DNA of 12,601 nt from Oscillospiraceae bacterium (lineage in GTDB: Bacteria; Bacillota; Clostridia; Oscillospirales; Acutalibacteraceae). The stretch lies in contig JAJXDX010000025.1 in assembly GCA_021640185.1 (NCBI GenBank), forward strand, positions 1 to 12,601. The letters are read 5' to 3'. This document shows, piece by piece, positions 6,923-12,601 of this stretch; the first letter of the stretch is position 1, and each line of letters opens with the position of its first letter. The notes beneath the pieces were generated by a model. It was not told the DNA's origin and ran no database searches. It saw only the letters and a program-made list of their open reading frames with translations. The position numbers were made by a program, and so were the translations under genes.

Positions 6923-8059
6923 CTATTCGATCCGGTCGCCGACGACCGGCGTGCCGTCGGCGGCAAAGTGCAGGGAAAAGATCTCCAGATACTGTTCGCA
7001 GCCGGGGTGCCGCCACGCACAGGAGATGTACCACTGTCCCTTGAAGCAAAACACCTCACTGCAGGACGGCACATGGTTAGGACACGGATAACGGCCGTCC
7101 GTTTCGATCAGCATCCCCATCGCTTTCCATGGGCCAAGCGGCGCATCTGCGATGGCATAAGCCGTGCCGCGCCCCACGTTGGTATAAAACAGATAATACC
7201 GTCCGTCCCTGTGCATGACGAAAGGCGATTCCAGCGCATTGGTGCAGCCCTCAAGTTCGCAAAACCCGCAGTCCTCCCAATGCAGCAGGTCCTTGGAACA
7301 GGCGATGCCCATGGCTGCACGTCCTCTCTCGCTGCCGTCGGCCACCGCTGTACAGTAGTACAGATATGCCGTACCGTCGCCGTCGATCAGCGGCGCGGGA
7401 TCGCGGCAGTCGGACCACCGGTCGATCCGCCAGCCGCTCCATTCGCCCGGCAGGAACACCGGCTCATCGGTATACTTTTCCCAGTGGTACAGATCGGTGG
7501 AGCGCGCCAGACGCAAACTTTGTGCCACGGCGTAATTGACGCCGGTATAGTACATATAATACTGTCCGTCGCGCGCCGTGATGCCGGGCGACCAGATCTG
7601 ATAGTCCTCGTACTTACCCGGCTCTACGCTCAGACAGCGCGGTTCGATATGCCAATGACGCAGATCCTCGGTCCATGCGTGGCCGAAGCTGTCGACATAC
7701 CGCTCGGTCCATTCGTAGCCGATCCGGTCGATGTTGTAAAACACGTGCAGCCGCCCGTCTTTCTCGACGAAAGAATGGTCGACCAGCGCCGTCCCCGGTT
7801 CGGCAAACATCCCCTTCAGCGGGTATTCCCCGCGTTCCAGCGCCGACAGATACCGCAGAGCGCGCCCCATATAGTTTTCGACCGTATGGCCGGGGATCGT
7901 TTCAAAGCGAATGTTCGGCACGGCACCCTCTGTGATCGTGCTCGCCCGTTCAAGGAGCGCATCGATCACCGCCACCGTTTTGATCGTTTCGGTATCCTCT
8001 TTTAACCGAAATCGCGCCAGTCGGCAGATTGCATCCCGATACCGATCGATAAAAGCCAT
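6923..8059 (-). CDS. Glycosidase-like five-bladed beta-propeller protein (GH43/GH32-type)
   Basis: Predicted glycoside hydrolase of the GH43/GH32/GH68-like superfamily, 378 residues. Three candidate catalytic acids sit in the expected order: D94 in LVDHSFVEKDG, D220 in the CRDPAPL motif (transition-state stabiliser in the family) and E277 in ALESPFVMHRDGRYYLFYT. QIWSPG plus repeated blade motifs (DGQYYMYYT, DGTAYLYYC) support the propeller. About 85 mainly helical residues precede it. The start at 8059 is chosen because GGAGG (8067-8071) lies 7 nt upstream; an in-frame ATG at 8065 would leave only 1 nt. No signal peptide, so probably cytoplasmic. It has its own promoter and is convergent with the GH38-GH3 operon. 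Arabinosidase, xylosidase or fructosidase activity cannot be told apart here. Confidence 0.85.
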   Translation of the reverse strand: MAFIDRYRDAICRLARFRLKEDTETIKTVAVIDALLERASTITEGAVPNIRFETIPGHTVENYMGRALRYLSALERGEYPLKGMFAEPGTALVDHSFVEKDGRLHVFYNIDRIGYEWTERYVDSFGHAWTEDLRHWHIEPRCLSVEPGKYEDYQIWSPGITARDGQYYMYYTGVNYAVAQSLRLARSTDLYHWEKYTDEPVFLPGEWSGWRIDRWSDCRDPAPLIDGDGTAYLYYCTAVADGSERGRAAMGIACSKDLLHWEDCGFCELEGCTNALESPFVMHRDGRYYLFYTNVGRGTAYAIADAPLGPWKAMGMLIETDGRYPCPNHVPSCSEVFCFKGQWYISCAWRHPGCEQYLEIFSLHFAADGTPVVGDRIE

Positions 8060-8066
8060 GGCCATC

Positions 8067-8071
8067 CCTCC
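8067..8071 (-). promoter_or_regulatory. Ribosome binding site that decides the start of the propeller gene
   Basis: On the minus strand a GGAGG core is followed by GATGGCC and then ATG. The first ATG (8065) is too close for ribosome use. The second (8059) is 7 nt away, so the shorter protein is preferred. Confidence 0.65.
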
Positions 8072-8087
8072 CGTTCAAGATACCGCT

Positions 8088-8117
8088 AGGATAGCAGAGC
8101 AAAGCGTCGGCTGTCAA
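8088..8117 (-). promoter_or_regulatory. Sigma-70 promoter for the propeller glycosidase gene
   Basis: On the minus strand TTGACA (8112-8117), an 18-bp spacer and TATCCT (8088-8093). The start of transcription is expected near 8081, giving a leader of about 22 nt. It separates this gene from mutS2, whose stop is at 8271. No convincing mutS2 terminator is visible in between, so some read-through is possible. Confidence 0.8.
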
Positions 8118-8270
8118 GTGCCATGCGAGAAAAAAGGCAAAACGTACACCGACCCGATCATTTCGTCCACACCGATTGGCAGATCCCGCCGGATCAGTTT
8201 CGATACCAAAATACGAACCGGTCGGAGTTATGGTCGCCGATCTTTTTGGCGGGGACACCGGCTGTCCCGG

Positions 8271-10670
8271 TCATTTCAGTTCCACGATGGTCACGCCGTT
8301 CTCGCCCTCGCCGTAAGTGCCCAAGCGGAAGCTTTTGACCTGCTTGTGTCCCTTCAGATGCTTTTGCACGGCGGCGCGCAGCACGCCCGTGCCCTTGCCG
8401 TGGATGATCGCCACGCGCTCCATCCCGCACATCACGGCGTTGTCCAAAAAGCGGTCGATCTCCGGCATCGCCTCGTCCGCCGCCATGCCGCGCAGATCAA
8501 GATCCGTCGCTGCGGAACGCTCCATGCGCCCGGTCAGGCTGCCGCCGGGCACGCTGTCCCCGCGCACGGTCGGCATGGAGCGGCCCTTTTTCTCGGCCCG
8601 GCGCGACTCGTACAGCCGCAGATCGCCGACCTTTACCCGCGTGCGCAGCGCGCCCGCCTGCACCTCGACATTGCCGTTGCGGTCGGGCGCTTTGATCACG
8701 GTGGCCTGCAGCCCCATACCGGTCAACAGCACGTGGTCGCCGACGGCCAGCGGGCGCGTCGGCACGGTGCCGACGTCCTCGTGCTCCACCACGGGGTCGA
8801 CCGCGTCGTCCATCCGCCGCAGGCGGGAGCGCAGTTCCGACCGCACCTTCTGCGTTTTTTGCGAAAAATCGGCGGCATCCTTCTCCCGGCGCAGCTGCTC
8901 CAGCTCGTCCATCAGCTTCTGTGCTTCCTGCCGCGCGCGCTCCACGATCTGGCGCGCCTGCTGTTGGGCGGCCTCCAACTCGCGCCTGCGGCGCTCGTCG
9001 ATGTCCCGCAGCCTTTCTTCGGCGGCCTTGGCGGCGCGCACGGCATCCGTCCGCGCCTGCTCGGCGGCGGAGAGCTGCTCCTCCAGCGCCTGACGGCGCT
9101 CGTCCAGCCCGCTGACCACGTCCTCCAGCCGCCGGTCGTCCTTGTTCACCAGTGCGCGGGCGCGCTCGACCAGCGCGTCGTCCATCCCCAGCCGCTGCGT
9201 GATCGCAAAAGCGTTCGAACGCCCCGGCACGCCGATCAGCAGCCGGTAGGTCGGGCGCAGGGACGCGACATCGAACTCGCAGCTGGCGTTCTCGACGCCC
9301 GGCGTGTGGATGGCATAGGCCTTCAGCTCCGCATAGTGCGTCGTCGCCGCCACGCGCGCACCCATGTCGTGCAGCCGCTCCAAGATCGCGATGGCCAGCG
9401 CCGCGCCCTCCACGGGATCCGTGCCGGAGCCCAGCTCGTCGATCAGCACAAGGCTGTGCTCGTCCGCCTCACCTAAAATGCGGATCACGTTCGTCATATG
9501 CGCCGAGAAGGTAGACAGCGACTGCTCGATCGACTGCTCGTCCCCGATGTCCACCAAAACGTGCGAGAACAGCGCGATCTGGCTGCCGTCACTGACCGGC
9601 GGCAGCAGGCCGCACATCGTCATCAGCGTCAGCAGGCCGATCGTTTTCAGCGTGACGGTCTTGCCGCCGGTGTTCGGCCCCGTGATCACCAGCAGCGGAT
9701 AGTCGCCGCCGAGCGATACGTCGATCGGCACGATCTTTTTTGGGTCGATCAGCGGATGCCGCGCCCGGCGCAGCACCGTGTGCCCGTCGGTGGTCAGGCG
9801 GGGCTTCATGCCCTGCTGCTTGTAGGCCAGCCGTCCCTTGGCAAAGATCAACGCCAGCTGCACCGCCACGTCATAGTCGGCGATGATCGACGATGCGAAG
9901 CCGCCCACCTCGACGGACAACTCCAGCAAGATCCGCTCGATCTCCGCCGTTTCCTGCGCGCGCAGCACGCGCAGCTCGTTGTTCGCCTCCACCACGCCCA
10001 TCGGCTCGACGAACACCGTCGCGCCGGAGGCCGAGGTGTCGTGCACCAAGCCCGGCACCTCGCCGCGGTGATCGGCGCGCACCGGCACGACGAACCGCCC
10101 GTCGCGAATCGTCACGATCGGCTCCTGCAGTGCCTTTTGATAGGTCGTCGAGCGGATCATGCGGTCCAGCTGTTCGCGCACACGGGCGCTCGCCGCACGC
10201 ATACGGCGGCGGATGTCGGCAAGCGCGGGCGAGGCGTTGTCCGCCACCTCCTCGTCGTTGACCACGACGGCGCCGATCCGCTCCTCCAGATGACGGTTGC
10301 CCGTCAGGACGGAGAACAGGTCGTCTAGGCAGGTGGAAACGCCCTCGCAGTGGTTCCTCCACTCGCGCAGGGCGCGGATGCTGCGTAGCGTTTCCGCGAT
10401 GCGCAGCAACTCACCAAGCGACAGCGCCGCGCCCGCCTCGGCGCGACGCAGCGGGTTTTTCACATCGGTCAGATACCCGAAGGACGGCGTGCCGAAGCCC
10501 GCCATCAGGCGGCAGGCATCGTCCGTTTCGTCGATCAGGCGCTGCACCAAGGCCGGCTCGGTCTGCGGACGCAGGGCGCGCGCCAAGCGCGCCGCATCGT
10601 CGCACGCCGCCTCTCCGGCCAGCATATCCAAGATCTTATCCAGTTCCAGTGCGGTATAGTCACGTTCCAT
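8271..10670 (-). CDS. mutS2: MutS2 ATPase with C-terminal Smr domain
   Basis: MutS2 family, 799 residues, full length (family about 780-800). Known roles include recombination control and, in Bacillus subtilis, recognition and splitting of collided ribosomes. The N-terminal core and lever region covers about 1-300. The ATPase has Walker A GPNTGGKT (331-338) and Walker B LVLIDELGSGTDP with D411 and E412. A charged coiled coil spans about 505-620, rich in E, R, A and Q. An SH3/KOW-like segment lies at about 640-690 (LAVGDHVLLTGMGLQATVI). The Smr domain spans 725-799, starting DLRGM and including IIHGKGTGVLR (755-765). There is no mismatch-recognition domain, as expected for MutS2. The start is backed by GGGGAGGAT, with GGAGG 7 nt before the ATG. 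It follows recO by 36 bp, with a hairpin in the gap. Confidence 0.97.
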   Translation of the reverse strand: MERDYTALELDKILDMLAGEAACDDAARLARALRPQTEPALVQRLIDETDDACRLMAGFGTPSFGYLTDVKNPLRRAEAGAALSLGELLRIAETLRSIRALREWRNHCEGVSTCLDDLFSVLTGNRHLEERIGAVVVNDEEVADNASPALADIRRRMRAASARVREQLDRMIRSTTYQKALQEPIVTIRDGRFVVPVRADHRGEVPGLVHDTSASGATVFVEPMGVVEANNELRVLRAQETAEIERILLELSVEVGGFASSIIADYDVAVQLALIFAKGRLAYKQQGMKPRLTTDGHTVLRRARHPLIDPKKIVPIDVSLGGDYPLLVITGPNTGGKTVTLKTIGLLTLMTMCGLLPPVSDGSQIALFSHVLVDIGDEQSIEQSLSTFSAHMTNVIRILGEADEHSLVLIDELGSGTDPVEGAALAIAILERLHDMGARVAATTHYAELKAYAIHTPGVENASCEFDVASLRPTYRLLIGVPGRSNAFAITQRLGMDDALVERARALVNKDDRRLEDVVSGLDERRQALEEQLSAAEQARTDAVRAAKAAEERLRDIDERRRRELEAAQQQARQIVERARQEAQKLMDELEQLRREKDAADFSQKTQKVRSELRSRLRRMDDAVDPVVEHEDVGTVPTRPLAVGDHVLLTGMGLQATVIKAPDRNGNVEVQAGALRTRVKVGDLRLYESRRAEKKGRSMPTVRGDSVPGGSLTGRMERSAATDLDLRGMAADEAMPEIDRFLDNAVMCGMERVAIIHGKGTGVLRAAVQKHLKGHKQVKSFRLGTYGEGENGVTIVELK

Positions 10671-10682
10671 CGGTCATCCTCC

Positions 10683-10704
10683 CCGCACGGCATCAGCCGT
10701 GCGG
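10683..10704 (-). other. Hairpin between recO and mutS2 touching the mutS2 ribosome site
   Basis: CCGCACGG (10683-10690) pairs perfectly with CCGTGCGG (10697-10704) around a 6-nt loop. On the transcript the 3' arm runs into GGGGAGGAT, so the first two G residues of the mutS2 ribosome site are paired. No U-run follows, so it is not a terminator. It may tune mutS2 translation or act as a processing or mRNA-stability element. Confidence 0.6.
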
Positions 10705-10706
10705 CA

Positions 10707-11483
10707 TCAGGTCAGTTCCGTTCGCAATGTGCGGTACATCTCCAGCGTCGCATAGCGCCGCTGCCCCTGTACCAGCAAAAACCGCTGCGTCACGCGCGCC
10801 AGCTCCGCCGTGTCCTCCGGCGGCAGCGAAAAGGCGAAACAACGGGCAAAATCGCCGTACAGGATGTGCCGCAGCGCGGTCAGCACCCCCGGCGTCAGCG
10901 GCATGGCATCCGGCGGCGCCGGATGATCCGGGCAGCAGAGCGTCCCGCCGGACGGCGAAAAGACGAACGCCGCGCCGTCCGTGCGCCCGCATTCGGTGCA
11001 GCCGGTCAGATCGGGCATATAGCCCTCCAAGCACATCAGCCGCCCTTCCACGATCGCTTTGATCAGCAGCGGGTCGCGCTCCCCCTGCGCCAGATAATGC
11101 AGCGCATTGAGGAACAGGCGCAGATGCTCCTCGGCCGGGGCCTCGACCGGCGTCAGGTGCAGCGCCAATTCGCAAAAATACTGGGCAAGGGTCATCCGCT
11201 CCAGATCCTGCCGCAGCGGGAAGAACAGCTCCTGCGGCTGTGCATCCTCGATGATGTACTTGTCCCGTCCGGGCACAAGGCTCAGCCGGGAATAGCAAAG
11301 CTGCTGCGTCGCCGCGCAGGAGCGGCTTTTGACGCTGCGTGCGCCGCGCGCGGCAGCGCGGATCAGCCCCCGGTCACGCGTAAGGATCGCCACGAAGCGG
11401 TCGTTCTCCGCGATCGTCGCGTGCTCCCGCACGATCAGTCCGTCGGTCATCACGTGGCATTTCGGTGCCTGTGCCAACCGCAT
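10707..11483 (-). CDS. recO: DNA repair protein RecO
   Basis: RecO helps load RecA onto SSB-coated single-stranded DNA (RecFOR pathway) and anneals strands; 258 residues, normal for the family. The N-terminal OB-fold covers about 12-85, with TDGLIVRE (13-20), NDRFVAILTRDRGLIRAAARGAR (27-49, read in two parts) and KSR (52-54). The helical C-terminal domain carries a zinc knuckle: C162 and C165 (CTEC), then CCPDH with C183/C184 and H187. The start at 11483 has AAGGGAGG only 3 nt upstream. A later in-frame ATG at 11450 would better match the usual RecO N-terminus but has no ribosome site. Its 5' end overlaps the yqzL-like frame by 110 nt, suggesting translational coupling. Confidence 0.95.
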   Translation of the reverse strand: MRLAQAPKCHVMTDGLIVREHATIAENDRFVAILTRDRGLIRAAARGARSVKSRSCAATQQLCYSRLSLVPGRDKYIIEDAQPQELFFPLRQDLERMTLAQYFCELALHLTPVEAPAEEHLRLFLNALHYLAQGERDPLLIKAIVEGRLMCLEGYMPDLTGCTECGRTDGAAFVFSPSGGTLCCPDHPAPPDAMPLTPGVLTALRHILYGDFARCFAFSLPPEDTAELARVTQRFLLVQGQRRYATLEMYRTLRTELT

Positions 11484-11586
11484 CCGCCTCCCTTCGCTCC
11501 GGATAGCCCTTGTACTGCAGATAATCCGCCACCCGTCCGGTGGCGGAGAACCGATGCCACAAAAGATCCCGTTCCCGCCCGGTCAT
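11374..11586 (-). CDS. YqzL-like small protein between era and recO
   Basis: Predicted protein of 70 residues. Residues 8-26 (LLWHRFSATGRVADYLQYK) match the YqzL pattern W-x2-F-x2-TG-x4-YL-x2-K, a protein of about 45-50 residues coded between era and recO in Bacillus and Clostridia; its function is unknown. The start at 11586 is chosen because AAGGGGG (11595-11601) lies 8 nt upstream; the ATG at 11592 would be too close at 2 nt. From about residue 36 the frame runs over the first 110 nt of recO and becomes rich in R, D and G. That tail looks like an out-of-frame reading of recO rather than a conserved domain. Identification rests on the short core motif and gene order; the C-terminal tail is doubtful. 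Confidence 0.75.
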   Translation of the reverse strand: MTGRERDLLWHRFSATGRVADYLQYKGYPERREADAVGTGTEMPRDDRRTDRAGARDDRGERPLRGDPYA

Positions 11587-11668
11587 CCGCATCGCCCCCT
11601 TAAGGCTAGCATATCCGCGGCGGCGGCGCGTCAGCGCCCCAATTGTTGGACGGGGAGATCTGGCAAGA

Positions 11669-12601
11669 TCAGTCCAGCCGATACCCCAGCGAGGCAAGAA
11701 AGCCCTGCCGGTCGCGCCAATCCTCTTTGACCTTCACCCAGCATTTCAGATCGACCTTCACGCCGAACAGCTCCTCCAGCTCCACGCGGGCCAATGTGGC
11801 GATCTGCTTGAGCATCGCGCCCTGCTTGCCGATGATCATGCCCTTGTGGTTCTCGCGGTCGCAATAGATGATCGCCTCGATGTCCAAGATCGGCCCGCGG
11901 TCGGTCTGCCGCTCGGCCAAGCGCTCGATCCCCACGGCGATGCCGTGCGGGATCTCCTGCCGCAGCAGCAGCAGCATTTTTTCGCGGATGATCTCCGCCG
12001 CCACGGTCTGCTCGGTCTGGTCGCTCGCCGCGTCATCCGGGAAGAAGTGCGGGCTTTCCACCGCAAAGCCGGAAAGCACGTCCCACAGCTCGTCCAGCCC
12101 GTCGCCGGTATGCGCCGATACCGGCACGATCGCCGAAAACGCGGCCTGCGTGCGCCAATGGTCGATCACGCCCAGCAGCGCGCTCTTGTCGTCCAGCGTA
12201 TCGATCTTGTTGATCACCAGCACCGTCGGCAGCTTCTGCCGCTCCAGCTGATCGATCAGTTCTTTTTCTTCCGGGCGCGTCGCCGTGCGCGGCTCGACCA
12301 CCAAGATACCGACGTCCACGCCGGACACCGCCTCGCCGATGGAGCGCACCATAAAATCGCCCAGCCGCGTGCGCGGCTTGTGGTTGCCCGGCGTGTCCAA
12401 AAACACCAGCTGCGTGCGCCCGCGCGTCGCCACGCCCATGATGCGGGTGCGCGTCGTCTGCGGCTTGTCGGATACGATCGCCACCTTGCGTCCGACGATG
12501 GCGTTGAGCAGCGAGGATTTGCCCACGTTCGGCCGGCCGACCAGAGCGGCGAAGGCGGAAAGCGAGGCTTGCTCCCGCCCGGCGGGAGCGACAGTGTTCT
12601 C
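11669..12601 (-). CDS. era: GTPase Era, N-terminus beyond window edge
   Basis: Era is an essential GTPase that binds the 3' end of 16S rRNA and aids 30S subunit assembly. 310 residues are visible; the frame is open to the right edge and the start codon lies outside. G-domain motifs: GRPNVGKSS (G1, from about 12538), QTTRTRIMG (G2 region), LDTPGNHKP (G3), INKID (G4) and VSAHTGDG (G5). The C-terminal KH domain includes IERLAER, then IIYCDRENHKGMIIGKQG with the GxxG-like IIGKQG, and ends in KCWVKVKEDWRDRQGFLASL. At least 21 residues precede GRPNVGKSS with no start codon (AUG, GUG or UUG) in frame, a few more than in many Era proteins. The GTG at 12526 lies inside G1 and cannot be the true start. 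The gene leads the minus-strand era-yqzL-recO-mutS2 cluster. Confidence 0.96.
   Translation of the reverse strand, partial: ENTVAPAGREQASLSAFAALVGRPNVGKSSLLNAIVGRKVAIVSDKPQTTRTRIMGVATRGRTQLVFLDTPGNHKPRTRLGDFMVRSIGEAVSGVDVGILVVEPRTATRPEEKELIDQLERQKLPTVLVINKIDTLDDKSALLGVIDHWRTQAAFSAIVPVSAHTGDGLDELWDVLSGFAVESPHFFPDDAASDQTEQTVAAEIIREKMLLLLRQEIPHGIAVGIERLAERQTDRGPILDIEAIIYCDRENHKGMIIGKQGAMLKQIATLARVELEELFGVKVDLKCWVKVKEDWRDRQGFLASLGYRLD
12571..12589. repeat. Perfect 19-nt palindrome within the 5' part of era
   Basis: GCTCCCGCC (12571-12579) and GGCGGGAGC (12581-12589) are perfect reverse complements around one base. It would fold as a 7-bp GC stem with a 5-nt loop. It lies in the extension before the Era G1 motif, where amino-acid constraint is likely low. 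It may be only a by-product of GC-rich codons, or a structure near the start of the mRNA. Confidence 0.5.

Noticed and set aside
6968..8005. 345-codon plus-strand frame opposite the propeller glycosidase
   Set aside because: Antisense shadow; the minus-strand protein has coherent catalytic motifs, promoter and terminator.
8252..8268. GGGACA/TGTCCC hairpin just after the mutS2 stop
   Set aside because: A 6-bp stem in the right place, but no U-run follows on the mutS2 transcript, so I do not call it a terminator.
8118..8270. Possible small gene or RNA in the spacer between the propeller gene and mutS2
   Set aside because: No frame with a ribosome site and no strong structure; beyond the called promoter I see nothing I can support.
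7911..9476. 521-codon plus-strand frame opposite mutS2
   Set aside because: Antisense shadow of MutS2, rich in H, R, Q and L, without a recognisable domain or ribosome site.
11448..11450. Alternative recO start at 11450
   Set aside because: It fits the usual RecO N-terminus but has no ribosome site, whereas 11483 has AAGGGAGG upstream; kept as a possibility only.
11625..11638. GGCGC-GTCA-GCGCC hairpin between era and the yqzL-like gene
   Set aside because: Only 5 bp of stem in very GC-rich sequence and no U-run; probably chance.

Overview
The window is GC-rich DNA with strong GGAGG ribosome sites and sigma-70 boxes (TTGACA/TATAAT type). The right-hand part carries era, a yqzL-like gene, recO and mutS2 in a row on one strand. 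YqzL and the era-yqzL-recO order are hallmarks of Firmicutes, so I infer a GC-rich member of the Clostridia, perhaps an Oscillospiraceae/Ruminococcaceae-like gut bacterium. The genus cannot be read from this sequence.

Left half (1-6856) is a carbohydrate-use locus. An AraC-family regulator runs off the left edge on the minus strand (1-647). A 207-bp divergent intergenic region (648-854) holds a near-consensus promoter, a palindrome laid over its -10 box, and nested inverted repeats. Rightward come a second AraC regulator with a cupin sensor (855-1727), a large GH38 alpha-mannosidase-like protein (1830-4658) with its own promoter, and a GH3 beta-glycosidase (4688-6856) 29 bp behind it. A strong bidirectional terminator (6866-6914) closes this block. 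A convergent glycosidase-like beta-propeller gene of the GH43/GH32 type (6923-8059, minus) follows, with its own promoter. None of the three enzymes shows a signal peptide, so I infer that they act in the cytoplasm on imported oligosaccharides. No transporter lies in the window.

Right half (8271-12601) is a housekeeping block on the minus strand, transcribed in the order era (start outside the window), yqzL-like, recO, mutS2. It serves ribosome assembly, recombinational repair and ribosome rescue or recombination control. yqzL-like and recO overlap by 110 nt. A perfect hairpin sits between recO and mutS2 and takes in the edge of the mutS2 ribosome site.

The most unusual observation is in the GH38 protein. 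The family fold and several zinc-site residues are present (H11, D13, H395), but the position of the catalytic Asp nucleophile, which is also a zinc ligand, reads Phe (F123). Either this is a divergent subfamily with different chemistry or it is not a classical alpha-mannosidase.
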